Shown here: positions 1 to 6,751 of the stretch, piece after piece
How the letters are laid out: every line of letters starts with the position of its first letter
Position numbering within the stretch: position 1 is the first letter of the stretch
Assembly: GCA_900764225.1 (NCBI GenBank)
Contig: CAAFNG010000024.1
Coordinates: 1 to 6,751 of the forward strand
Length of the DNA stretch: 6,751 nucleotides
Origin: Lachnospiraceae bacterium
Lineage (GTDB): Bacteria; Bacillota; Clostridia; Lachnospirales; Lachnospiraceae
Reading direction: 5' to 3'
Translations under genes and position numbers: made by a program
The notes under the pieces: generated by a model
Told to the model about the DNA's origin: nothing
Seen by the model: only the letters and a program-made list of their open reading frames with translations
Database searches by the model: none

Positions 1-1394
1 AGTGTGGAGAACGGCCACAGTGCGGAACTGAACCAGGTATCCAGAGTATCCTCATCCTGATGCATATGTGTGCATCCGCATTTCGGGCACTTCTCAGGCA
101 TTTCTCTTGCAACTACCATCTCACCGCACTCATCACAGTAATAAGCCGGGATTCTGTGTCCCCACCAGAGCTGACGGGAAATACACCAGTCACGGATGTT
201 CTCCAGCCAGTGAAGATATGTCTTGTCAAAACGGGCCGGAACAAACTGAAGGTTTCCGTCGTCCAGAGTCTTGATGGCAGCCTTTGCCATTTCGCTCATC
301 TTTACGAACCACTGTGGCTTGATCATTGGCTCTACAGTTGTACCGCAGCGGTCATGTGTACCTACGCTGTGGTTATGCGGAACAACTTTTACAAGAAGTC
401 CCTGTGCTTTCAAATCCTCAACCATGGCCTTACGTGCCTCATAGCGGTCCATACCTGCGTATTTTCCGCCAAGGCTGTTGATCGTAGCATCATCATTCAG
501 GATATTGATCTCCTCAAGATTATGACGACGTCCGACCTCAAAGTCATTCGGGTCATGTGCCGGTGTGATCTTAACGCATCCTGTTCCGAATTCCTTATCA
601 ACATACTCATCAGCGATCACCGGGATCTCTCTGTCTGTAAGCGGAAGCTTCAGCATTTTTCCTACAAGATCCTTGTATCTCTCATCCTCTGGATTTACGG
701 CTACAGCTGTATCACCGAGAAGTGTCTCCGGACGTGTGGTTGCGATCTCAACGAAACGTCCTTCCTCTCCTACGATCGGATAATTGATGTGCCAGAAAAA
801 TCCGTCCTGATCTTCATGTACAACCTCTGCATCAGAAATAGAAGTCTGGCATACAGGACACCAGTTTATGATTCTGTAACCTTTGTAAATGTAGCCTTTC
901 TCATAGAGACGGATAAATACCTCCTGAACCGCCTTGGAACAGCCTTCATCCATGGTAAAACGCTCACGCTCCCAGTCTGCAGATGCGCCAAGCTTCTTCA
1001 GCTGGTTGATGATCTTTCCGCCGTACTCCTCTTTCCATGCCCACGCATGTTTCATGAACTCCTCACGGCCAATCTCGTTCTTATCGATACCTTCTTTACG
1101 GAGCTTTTCTGTTACCTTAACCTCTGTAGCGATCGCTGCATGGTCTGTTCCAGGCTGCCAGAGAGCTTCATATCCCTGCATTCTCTTGAAACGGATCAGG
1201 ATATCCTGCATGGTCTCATCCAGTGCATGTCCCATATGAAGCTGTCCTGTTACATTGGGCGGCGGCATTACGATTGTGAAAGGTTTTTTGTCCGGATTAA
1301 CTTTTGCATGGAAGTATCCGTTATCCATCCATTTTTTGTACAGACGATCCTCAATGCCCTTCGGATCATAAGTCTTTGCAAGTTCTTTGCTCAT
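1..1394 (-). CDS. valS: Valyl-tRNA synthetase, N-terminal part (cut by the window's left edge)
   Basis: This enzyme charges tRNA-Val with valine in the cytoplasm. The first 464 codons are present, roughly half of a typical ValRS of about 880 residues; the rest, including the KMSKS loop and anticodon-binding domain, lies beyond the left edge. The class I signature is visible as PPPNVTG (44-50) followed by HMGH (53-56). The CP1 editing domain shows ATTRPET (218-224). Cysteines at 179/182 (WCPVC), a His347/Cys350 pair and Cys420/423/436/439 resemble the zinc knuckles found in some Val[14 protein letters not shown] just before Cys420 is typical of ValRS. The start is ATG at 1394, with AGGAGG at 1400-1405 five bases upstream. 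Translation from there is unbroken to the edge. The gene is controlled by the T-box leader just upstream. IleRS and LeuRS are related alternatives, but the motif wording and the leader favour ValRS. Confidence 0.97.
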   Translation of the reverse strand, partial: MSKELAKTYDPKGIEDRLYKKWMDNGYFHAKVNPDKKPFTIVMPPPNVTGQLHMGHALDETMQDILIRFKRMQGYEALWQPGTDHAAIATEVKVTEKLRKEGIDKNEIGREEFMKHAWAWKEEYGGKIINQLKKLGASADWERERFTMDEGCSKAVQEVFIRLYEKGYIYKGYRIINWCPVCQTSISDAEVVHEDQDGFFWHINYPIVGEEGRFVEIATTRPETLLGDTAVAVNPEDERYKDLVGKMLKLPLTDREIPVIADEYVDKEFGTGCVKITPAHDPNDFEVGRRHNLEEINILNDDATINSLGGKYAGMDRYEARKAMVEDLKAQGLLVKVVPHNHSVGTHDRCGTTVEPMIKPQWFVKMSEMAKAAIKTLDDGNLQFVPARFDKTYLHWLENIRDWCISRQLWWGHRIPAYYCDECGEMVVAREMPEKCPKCGCTHMHQDEDTLDTWFSSALWPFST

Positions 1395-1450
1395 GTTTTC
1401 CTCCTGAATCTTTCTGATTATAGGAACCTTAAAATGCTCCTCTTTTCTGC

Positions 1451-1501
1451 AAGAAAAAGCACGCCCTCCACACAAAAGCCAATAACTAATGTGCGAAGGG
1501 C
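1451..1501 (-). terminator. T-box-controlled intrinsic terminator before valS
   Basis: On the minus strand, GCCCUUCGCACA (1490-1501) pairs with UGUGUGGAGGGC (1463-1474) over 12 bp, including two G-U pairs, and is followed by a U-rich run (UUUUU at 1454-1458). The 5' arm contains the CCUUC that the antiterminator needs, so the two structures exclude each other. The default state without uncharged tRNA should be termination before valS. Confidence 0.93.
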
Positions 1502-1762
1502 GATCATTCTCGCGGTACCACCTTCATTATCCGGAAAAAACATCTGTTATTCCCGTCTATCTCTTATCCCTTAACGCGGGATACGTGAAAACCTACACAG
1601 CAGCATCTGTTCTGCATTTCTGCCTTCAGTCTCCCGGCTCCTAAGCTACCTTCTGCAGTCTTACATCTGAAAATGCCTTCCAGCCTGCGCTTCTCTCGCG
1701 TCCGTGCATCTCTCTCTGTCAGCGTAGACCTGCATACTCCTCTTATTCAACGCCTTTACCAT
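1451..1762 (-). ncRNA. T-box riboswitch leader of valS
   Basis: This is a cis-acting RNA that senses uncharged tRNA and controls read-through into valS. Stem I has a GGC/GCC base (1752-1754 with 1636-1638) and a kink-turn-like GUUGA/GGA. Its specifier loop has AGUA (1735-1738) opposite GAA (1651-1653), closed by UGCA/UGCA (1731-1734 with 1654-1657) and UAAG/CUUA (1742-1745 with 1642-1645). An AG-rich bulge lies near 1712-1717. Stem III is the hairpin UAUCCC/GGGAUA (1565-1583). The conserved T-box core AAGGUGGUACCGCG is at 1511-1524. The antiterminator pairs GAAGG (1521-1525) with CCUUC (1495-1499) and GCG (1511-1513) with CGC (1500-1502), leaving a UGGUACC bulge. UGGU pairs with ACCA, fitting tRNA-Val with discriminator A. 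The likely specifier is GUA (1647-1649). The boundaries are approximate; the 5' end is inferred from the promoter. Confidence 0.95.
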
Positions 1763-1768
1763 GTTCCT

Positions 1769-1797
1769 ACTATAATGAAATTTTCTTTTTTTGTCAA
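1769..1797 (-). promoter_or_regulatory. Sigma-A-type promoter of the valS T-box transcript
   Basis: On the minus strand a perfect -35 box TTGACA (1792-1797) is separated by exactly 17 bases from TATAGT (1769-1774, five of six matches to TATAAT). The spacer is A-rich. The predicted transcript start is near 1762, just upstream of T-box stem I. The near-consensus promoter fits a housekeeping gene whose control is placed in the leader. Confidence 0.9.
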
Positions 1798-1867
1798 GAC
1801 AAAGGCCTGCTTTTCCTGGGATTTCACATATTTCCAGATACAAGTACCTTTCTGGCATTTCATTATT

Positions 1868-4800
1868 TTATTCTACGCTTTTCAGTGACTCTACCATATT
1901 GATCTTTTTCAGCTTAAAATGCATCACCATATTTACAAACATGGAAAATCCGAAGGTAATGATTCCACTGTAAACAAAGCTCATTGGCTTGATATTTCTT
2001 CCAAACATCACCGCATCTACCTCAACGGTTGTGATCACATACCGATGGAGGAAGCTTCCGAACACTGCGCCTGCCAGGATCCCTATGAAGGACAGCAGGA
2101 TATTTTCCCGAAATACATACTGGGAAACCTCGCCATCATAAAATCCCAGGACCTTCAGAGTTGCCAGCTCTCTCTGACGCTCTGTGATAGTGATGTGGAT
2201 CAGATTATACAGTACCACAAATGCCAGCATTCCGGCAGAAATGATCAGGACCCAGATTACCGCTCCGAGTGAGCCCAGCATTCTCTCTACCTGACCTGCT
2301 GTACTGCTTGTATAGCTGATACTTAAAGCCGCCGGATATTTCAGGATCGCATTTCCAAGAGTTTCCAGATCACTCTCTGCATCCTCTTTCATAGTATATA
2401 CTGTACTTGAATACTCCGGTTTCTCTTCGAATGTTTTTTCATAGCAGGATGGGGTCATGTAAACGTAGTGTCCCATATAGTTCTCTGTAATAGCAGTGAT
2501 CTTTACTTTATACTTTCTGTTGTCTTTCTCCAGGGTGATCTCGTCTCCTGTTTTCACACCGATAAGTGAAGCTGTTTTTTCACAGATCACGGCTCCGTCG
2601 TCGGTAAGCTCATACTGCTCGTGGGACTTTCTGTCACGCAACGTTACATCCTCTTTAAAATTTTCCGCATTTTCCGGAACATACACATAGATACTGACAC
2701 TTCCCTTCTCTTTTGGTGCCGTCATCTTGGTGAGTTGCACACGGGAATAGTGATAGATCTCGCTGTTTTCGTCCAGGAATTTCAGAAGATCCTTTTCCTG
2801 GCTGTCTGTGGCATCCTCATCATTGATCACCATGGCATCATAATGCTGGATCTGATCATACTGAAGAATCGCAATATCCATAATGGAGTCATAAAGTCCG
2901 AATCCTACAAGCATCAGTCCCATGCTTCCTGCAATTCCGAAAATGGTCATAAAAAGACGTTTCTTATAACGGAAAAGGTTTCGCATGGACGATTTCCAGG
3001 AAAAGCTCAGATGCTTCCAGATAAAACTGATCCGTTCAATAAGGATCCGTTTTCCTTCTTTCGGTGCAGGCGGACGCATCAGAGATGCCGGTGTTTCTGC
3101 CAGGGTTTTTGCACAGGAAAACAGTGTAGCGCCCATAGTACAGATCACCGCTGCTCCGGAAGCGATCAGTGCATATTGTAACTCATAATCCAGCTGCATG
3201 TGATCGCCAATATTCCAGTACATGATCCCATAGGCCTGGATAATGATATACGGAAGAACCTTTTCTCCGAAAAGTACTCCTACGACGCTTCCGCCTGCTG
3301 TAGCCAGAAATGCGTAGCTGAGATACTTGGATGCAATGGATGCTTTTCCGTAGCCCAGCGCTTTCATGGTTCCGATCTGGGTTCGCTGTTCCTCCACCAT
3401 TCGTGTCATCGTGGTAAGACTGATCAGAGCCGCTACAAGGAAGAATATCATCGGGAAAACTTTTCCGATGTTTTTCAGTCGCTCTGCATTATCACCAAAA
3501 TCCGAATATTCCGGAAGGTCATTGCGATCTGTGATGATCCACTCCGGTGTTTCAATATCATCCACCTCTTTCTGGGCATCCTCGATCTTCTGCTGAGCTT
3601 CCGCAATTTTGTCATCGGCTTCTTTTTTGCCATCCTGATATTCTTTCTTTCCATCGGAAAGCTTCTTTTTTGCATCCTCCAGATCTTTTTTTGCATCTTT
3701 TAATTTCTGTTCGTTTTCTTGGATTTCCTTTTCTCCGTCCAGGAGTTTCTGTTCATTTGCATCCAGTTCAGCCTGACTGCTGGTAAGCTTTTCTGTGTTG
3801 GCCTGGATTTCTGCCTGACCGGCATTTAACTGGGCCTGTTTTTCCTCCAGCTGCTGCCTCCCGGAGCTGAGCTGGGCTCTGGCCGAATCCAGCTGATTCT
3901 GGCCATCATCCAGAGTTGCCTGGTTTGCCGCAATTTCTTCTCTTGCCGCTGAAAGCTCTGCTTTCTTTGTTTCCAGCTCTTTTTTCCCTTTATCCAGTTC
4001 TTCCTGGCCTTCGTTCAGCTGTGCCTCTGTCCCGGAAAGTGTCTCTTCCTGTTCTTTGATCTGGCTGAAGCCCTCATTGATCTGACCCAGGCTGCTCTCC
4101 AGTTCAGCTCTTGTCTGGGCCAGCTCTGATTTTTTTGCAGTAAGCTCTGACTGCGCCCCGTCGATCTGTGCCTGACCGGCATTTATCTGTTCTTCCATTG
4201 CACTGATCTGACCATTTATTGTCTGGATCTGCGTGGAAAGCTCCGCCAGCTCTTCCTCAGTTTTTCCTGCTTCCGCACCGGCGTCATACTGCGCCTGCAG
4301 CTCCGCCGCCTGACTGCTTAATGCCTCTTTCTGGCTGGTCAGTTCATCCAGTTGTGCCTGCTGCCCGGAAAGGGCTTCTTCACTGGAACTGATCTGGGAT
4401 TCGCCCTCGGAAACCTGTACAAGTCCTGCCTCACACTGTTCCTTCTGACTGGTGAGAGCAGCCTTTGTTTCTTTGATCGTATTCTTTCCCGTTTCCAGCT
4501 GTTCTCTTCCACTGTCAATCTCAGCCTGTTTGCTTTCCAGTGTTTTCTCCGCTTCCCGGAGCTGAGCCTCACCGTCACTTACCTGCTGTTTTGCGGCAGT
4601 CAGCTGTTCATATCCGGCAGTCAGCTCTGACTGCTTCTCATTTATCTGTGCTTCGGAGTCGGCAAGCTGGGAGCTGGCAGCATTTAACTGGGACAGACCG
4701 TCTTCCAACTGCTGTTTTGCGCTGTTAAGCTGAGACCATCCATCTTCGATCTGCTTTCTTCCGTCAGCAAGCTGCTGTTTTCCATCGGTCAGTTCTTTTT

Positions 4801-5740
4801 TTGCATCGCTGAGCTGCTGTTTTCCATCTTCGTACTCTTTTTTTCCATCATTATACTCCTTCTGCCCATCATCCAGCTTTTTCTTCGCGTCGCCAAGTTT
4901 TTCCTCTGATTCCTTCTTTCCGTCCTCAAGCTCTTTTCTGGCATCATCCAGTTTTTCATTGGCCTCTGCGACGATCTCATCATAGCGCAGTCTGCACTGT
5001 TCTTTTTCGATGCCTTCCACACGCTTCTGTATTTTCCTGATAAGATTGTCGTAGGCATCGGTATAGCTGATCACATCCCCGGATTCATGAACCATAACAT
5101 AGATCTGGGTAAAAGTTTCCTGTTCAAAATCCTCAGGAAGAATGTATCCGAAGCCGCTGACCTCACCGGATCCAAGAGTCGTATTTCCTCTGTTAAACGA
5201 AATATAAAGAGGGCTGCTTCCGATTCCCACAACTGTATAGGTTGTTTTTTTCAGAAGCTCACTGTCTCCATCCTCACTGACGGATATGGTATCCCCGATT
5301 TTATACCCCCGATTCTTTGCAAATGGCTTGTCAAGAAAAATCTCGCCGCTTTTTTTCGGTATCCTTCCTTCATCTGCTGTGAGCAGATTAAAATTGCTGC
5401 TGATGGATTCCAGATGAAGAACCTTCCTGGCATCGTCCTCTCCACTCATAACATCCGTAGAGTAACCGCCCTCAGCCAGTTCCACACCGTCAATATCTGA
5501 TACCGCTTTTACATCACGCTGAGTCAGTCCCAGTGTTCCCTGGATCTTCAGGTCCATCAGCTTTGCTGCTTCATAATAGGCATCTCCGGAATATCTCATA
5601 TCCGGAGAAGACGCCTGGATCCCGGAAAAAAATGCAACGCCCAGTGCCACGATCAGAAAGATCGAGATAAAACGTGCTTTGCTTTTCCGGATCTCCATCC
5701 AGAAATCTTTGTGCAATGCTTTCATTCCGTCACCTACCAT
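1868..5740 (-). CDS. FtsX/MacB-type ABC transporter permease with a giant extracellular coiled-coil insertion
   Basis: This is the membrane subunit of an ABC system partnered with the ATPase encoded just upstream; the substrate is unknown. Predicted order: TM1 (24-42), an extracellular MacB-like domain (about 43-245), a heptad-repeat coiled coil (264-728), a short linker, and the first FtsX module with TM2-4 (about 762-779, 809-834, 856-876). TM5 (929-949), a second extracellular domain (950-1157) and the second FtsX module with TM6-8 (1158-1181, 1211-1231, 1253-1273) follow. The cytoplasmic segments MVEEQRTQIGTMKALG (781-796) and ITERQRELATLKVLGF (about 1185-1200) match each other, as the paired FtsX modules do. 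At 1290 residues it is far longer than single MacB- or LolE-type permeases, because of the duplicated module and the coiled coil. ATG at 5740 overlaps the ATPase stop by 7 bases. A second ATG at 5725 (MKALHKDF) has AGGTGA just upstream and may be the true start. The family is clear; efflux or a surface role is inferred. Heptads of the Leu-x-x-Gly type are also known from YhgE/Pip-family proteins. Confidence 0.93.
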   Translation of the reverse strand: MVGDGMKALHKDFWMEIRKSKARFISIFLIVALGVAFFSGIQASSPDMRYSGDAYYEAAKLMDLKIQGTLGLTQRDVKAVSDIDGVELAEGGYSTDVMSGEDDARKVLHLESISSNFNLLTADEGRIPKKSGEIFLDKPFAKNRGYKIGDTISVSEDGDSELLKKTTYTVVGIGSSPLYISFNRGNTTLGSGEVSGFGYILPEDFEQETFTQIYVMVHESGDVISYTDAYDNLIRKIQKRVEGIEKEQCRLRYDEIVAEANEKLDDARKELEDGKKESEEKLGDAKKKLDDGQKEYNDGKKEYEDGKQQLSDAKKELTDGKQQLADGRKQIEDGWSQLNSAKQQLEDGLSQLNAASSQLADSEAQINEKQSELTAGYEQLTAAKQQVSDGEAQLREAEKTLESKQAEIDSGREQLETGKNTIKETKAALTSQKEQCEAGLVQVSEGESQISSSEEALSGQQAQLDELTSQKEALSSQAAELQAQYDAGAEAGKTEEELAELSTQIQTINGQISAMEEQINAGQAQIDGAQSELTAKKSELAQTRAELESSLGQINEGFSQIKEQEETLSGTEAQLNEGQEELDKGKKELETKKAELSAAREEIAANQATLDDGQNQLDSARAQLSSGRQQLEEKQAQLNAGQAEIQANTEKLTSSQAELDANEQKLLDGEKEIQENEQKLKDAKKDLEDAKKKLSDGKKEYQDGKKEADDKIAEAQQKIEDAQKEVDDIETPEWIITDRNDLPEYSDFGDNAERLKNIGKVFPMIFFLVAALISLTTMTRMVEEQRTQIGTMKALGYGKASIASKYLSYAFLATAGGSVVGVLFGEKVLPYIIIQAYGIMYWNIGDHMQLDYELQYALIASGAAVICTMGATLFSCAKTLAETPASLMRPPAPKEGKRILIERISFIWKHLSFSWKSSMRNLFRYKKRLFMTIFGIAGSMGLMLVGFGLYDSIMDIAILQYDQIQHYDAMVINDEDATDSQEKDLLKFLDENSEIYHYSRVQLTKMTAPKEKGSVSIYVYVPENAENFKEDVTLRDRKSHEQYELTDDGAVICEKTASLIGVKTGDEITLEKDNRKYKVKITAITENYMGHYVYMTPSCYEKTFEEKPEYSSTVYTMKEDAESDLETLGNAILKYPAALSISYTSSTAGQVERMLGSLGAVIWVLIISAGMLAFVVLYNLIHITITERQRELATLKVLGFYDGEVSQYVFRENILLSFIGILAGAVFGSFLHRYVITTVEVDAVMFGRNIKPMSFVYSGIITFGFSMFVNMVMHFKLKKINMVESLKSVE
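3557..4951 (-). repeat. Heptad-repeat array (about 64 units of L-x-x-G/A type) inside the permease
   Basis: Residues 264-728 consist of 7-residue units such as LTDGKQQ, LADGRKQ, LNAGQAE and LSDGKKE, with one hydrophobic residue (L, I, V or Y) at position 1 and usually G, A, S or K at position 4. The array runs from 264 to 484 with one 4-residue stutter near 278. It is interrupted by a 20-residue segment starting YDAGAEAGKTEEE (485-504) and resumes in register from 505 to 728 for 32 units. At DNA level the units are 21 bp and partly conserved; a 17-base exact copy occurs at 4770-4786 and 4812-4828, 42 bp (two heptads) apart. The pattern corresponds to the known X-X-X-Leu-X-X-Gly heptad type. 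Confidence 0.92.
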
Positions 5741-6447
5741 TCAATCTCTTCCACTGGTGTGGGATGTGCATTTTCAGTCATCCTGGAAACCTTGCCGTTT
5801 TTGATCTTGATCACACGGTCGGCCATAGGTGTCAGTGCAGAGTTGTGAGTAATGACAATAACCGTCATGCCCCGTTCCCTGCTGGTATCCTGAAGGAGCT
5901 TCAGGATTGCCTTGCCGGTCTGATAATCCAACGCTCCTGTAGGTTCATCACAGAGCAGAAGCTTTGGATTCTTCGCCAGAGCTCTGGCTATGGAAACTCT
6001 CTGCTGCTCACCGCCGGATAACTGTGCCGGAAAATTGGTCAGTCTCTCCTTCAGCCCTACTTCCTCCAGAACTGTCCTGGCATCCAGAGGATCCTTACAG
6101 ATCTGAAGAGCAAGCTCCACATTCTCCAATGCAGTCAGATTTGGCACCAGATTATAAAACTGGAATACAAATCCAATATCCTCCCGCCGGTATCCGGTCA
6201 GCTGCCGGTCTGTATATTTTGCAATATTTTTTCCATCGATCCAGACATTGCCGGATGTGGCCTTATCCATTCCGCCCAGGATATTCAGCACCGTTGTCTT
6301 TCCGGCACCGCTTGGTCCTACCACAACCACAAATTCTCCTTTTTTTATCCGGAAGCTGATCTCGTCCACTGCTATGATCTTCACTTCTTTTGAGCCATAG
6401 ATTTTGGATACATTTTCCAGCTTCACATAATCTTCCGTATGCTCCAT
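5734..6447 (-). CDS. ABC transporter ATP-binding protein, LolD/MacB family
   Basis: This is the cytoplasmic ATPase that powers the adjoining FtsX-type permease. In the 237-residue form all nucleotide-binding motifs are intact: Walker A GPSGAGKT (44-51), Q-loop Gln96 in FVFQFYNL, signature LSGGEQQR (143-150), Walker B LLLCDEP (163-169), D-loop GALD (171-174) and the switch His201 in VITH. Length and motif wording fit the LolD/MacB/FtsE group, which pairs with FtsX-fold permeases. I chose ATG at 6447 (MEHTEDYV) because AGGAGG at 6454-6459 lies six bases upstream of it. The in-frame ATG at 6453 directly abuts that Shine-Dalgarno and would give 239 residues, but its spacing is wrong. The stop codon at 5734-5736 lies just inside the permease's first possible start codon region, so translation is probably coupled. 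The substrate cannot be read from this subunit. Confidence 0.96.
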   Translation of the reverse strand: MEHTEDYVKLENVSKIYGSKEVKIIAVDEISFRIKKGEFVVVVGPSGAGKTTVLNILGGMDKATSGNVWIDGKNIAKYTDRQLTGYRREDIGFVFQFYNLVPNLTALENVELALQICKDPLDARTVLEEVGLKERLTNFPAQLSGGEQQRVSIARALAKNPKLLLCDEPTGALDYQTGKAILKLLQDTSRERGMTVIVITHNSALTPMADRVIKIKNGKVSRMTENAHPTPVEEIEW

Positions 6448-6453
6448 TCTCAT

Positions 6454-6459
6454 CCTCCT
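6454..6459 (-). promoter_or_regulatory. Shine-Dalgarno site that decides the ATPase start
   Basis: AGGAGG on the minus strand is followed immediately by one ATG (6451-6453) and, six bases later, by a second in-frame ATG (6445-6447). Normal spacing favours the second as the real start. Confidence 0.85.
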
Positions 6460-6480
6460 CTTTGCTCTCTCTATAATTTC

Positions 6481-6506
6481 AGGGGGCTTTTGCTCGCCCC
6501 CTTTTT
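6481..6506 (+). terminator. GC-rich hairpin with T run, terminator-like on the plus strand
   Basis: GGGGGC (6482-6487) pairs perfectly with GCCCCC (6496-6501), with an extra A-T pair (6481/6502), an 8-base loop and then TTTTT (6502-6506). It reads as an intrinsic terminator for rightward transcription. No plus-strand gene ends here. On the minus strand the same hairpin would lie in the 5' leader of the ABC operon, about 22 bases before its Shine-Dalgarno, but without a U run after it. Confidence 0.6.
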
Positions 6507-6568
6507 ATTCCCCGCCTCAATATCACAGCTGTTTGGTAATATCCCTTCATCTGTGAGCAATATGTCTT

Positions 6569-6580
6569 TAAATATATTTA
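6569..6580. repeat. 12-bp perfect palindrome beside the candidate -10 boxes
   Basis: TAAATATATTTA is its own reverse complement. It is flanked by CTT on the left and TAAG on the right, which extends the symmetry with one unpaired base. It overlaps the second candidate -10 box. It could be an operator, but perfect palindromes are common in AT-only sequence. Confidence 0.3.
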
Positions 6581-6611
6581 TAAGTATATCGGTTCTTAAT
6601 TCAAAATGCAA
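6577..6611 (-). promoter_or_regulatory. Candidate promoter(s) of the ABC transporter operon
   Basis: Two overlapping candidates can be read on the minus strand. One is TTGCAT (6606-6611), 17 bases, TATACT (6583-6588). The other is TTGAAT (6599-6604), 16 bases, TATAAA (6577-6582). The -10 boxes each match TATAAT at five of six positions, but the -35 boxes are weak. Either would give a leader of roughly 120-130 bases before the ATPase start. The region is AT-rich, so chance matches are possible. Confidence 0.4.
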
Positions 6612-6751
6612 TTTCTACTTATATTTTACAAAGATTTTTCATTCCTGCGCATTTGTATTTTACATTTCTTTTCTATAATACAGACAGATAAAGGAAATCA
6701 ATATTATAGCTGCCTGTTACTGACAACAGCAGAAGTACAATTCCATCAAAA

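Larger units (their letters stand above)
6448..6751. other. Gene-poor upstream region of the ABC operon
   Basis: About 300 AT-rich bases without a supportable gene on either strand. It contains the candidate promoter, the palindrome, the plus-strand terminator-like hairpin and the ATPase ribosome-binding site. No divergent regulator gene, such as a TetR- or two-component-type gene, is visible before the right edge. Confidence 0.7.

Noticed and set aside
60..1574. A 504-codon open frame on the plus strand
   Set aside because: It lies antisense to valS and runs into the T-box leader. Its translation is rich in Cys, Ser and Leu and shows no recognisable domain, while the minus strand encodes clear ValRS motifs.
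1661..1858. A 65-codon minus-strand frame across the valS leader
   Set aside because: It starts upstream of the valS promoter and covers T-box stem I, which is explained as structured RNA. It has no ribosome-binding site of note or protein-like pattern.
2621..3181. A 186-codon plus-strand frame and similar frames opposite the permease
   Set aside because: They are antisense to conserved FtsX permease coding sequence and have no recognisable protein features.
3557..4951. Repeat array considered as a CRISPR or non-coding satellite
   Set aside because: The units are degenerate 21-bp protein-coding heptads in one unbroken frame, without conserved repeat-spacer structure.
4339..5058. Lys/Arg/Met-rich minus-strand frames inside the coiled-coil region
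   Set aside because: They are shifted-frame readings of the heptad repeats; the repetitive DNA keeps alternative frames open.
6653..6679. Plus-strand promoter TTGTAT ... TATAAT
   Set aside because: The spacer is only 15 bases, the -35 box is weak and no plus-strand gene follows in the window.
6673..6750. A 25-codon minus-strand frame entering from the right edge (LLLLSV-type hydrophobic ending, stop at 6673-6675)
   Set aside because: It could be the C-terminus of an upstream gene, but 25 codons without a stop is not evidence, and no terminator follows it. More sequence to the right would decide.

Overview
The window looks like chromosomal DNA from a Gram-positive Firmicute, most likely a gut clostridium of the Lachnospiraceae type. 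The grounds are the T-box-controlled aminoacyl-tRNA synthetase, strong AGGAGG ribosome-binding sites, a moderate GC content by eye, and a two-gene FtsX/MacB-type ABC system with long Leu-x-x-Gly heptad repeats. The genus is a guess. Every gene I can support lies on the minus strand, so the biological order runs from the right edge to the left.

Right part (6448-6751): a gene-poor, AT-rich stretch of about 300 bases. It holds candidate promoter elements for the ABC operon, a 12-bp perfect palindrome beside the candidate -10 boxes, and a GC-rich hairpin followed by a T run that reads as a terminator on the plus strand.

Middle (1868-6447): a two-gene ABC transporter operon. The first gene encodes a complete LolD/MacB-type ATPase. 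The second encodes a 1290-residue permease with two FtsX modules. Its first extracellular domain carries an inserted coiled coil of about 465 residues, built from two nearly equal arms of 7-residue repeats around a 20-residue non-repeat tip. This is probably a long antiparallel hairpin projecting from the cell surface and is the most unusual thing in the window. The two genes overlap or nearly touch, so the ATPase and permease are almost certainly made together; the substrate is unknown.

Left part (1-1797): valS, cut by the left edge, preceded by a strong sigma-A-type promoter and a full T-box leader. In the leader I can place stem I with its specifier loop, stem III, the antiterminator with the UGGU bulge, and the competing terminator. 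Uncharged tRNA-Val should pair with the leader and allow read-through into valS. No convincing terminator separates the ABC operon from the valS promoter.
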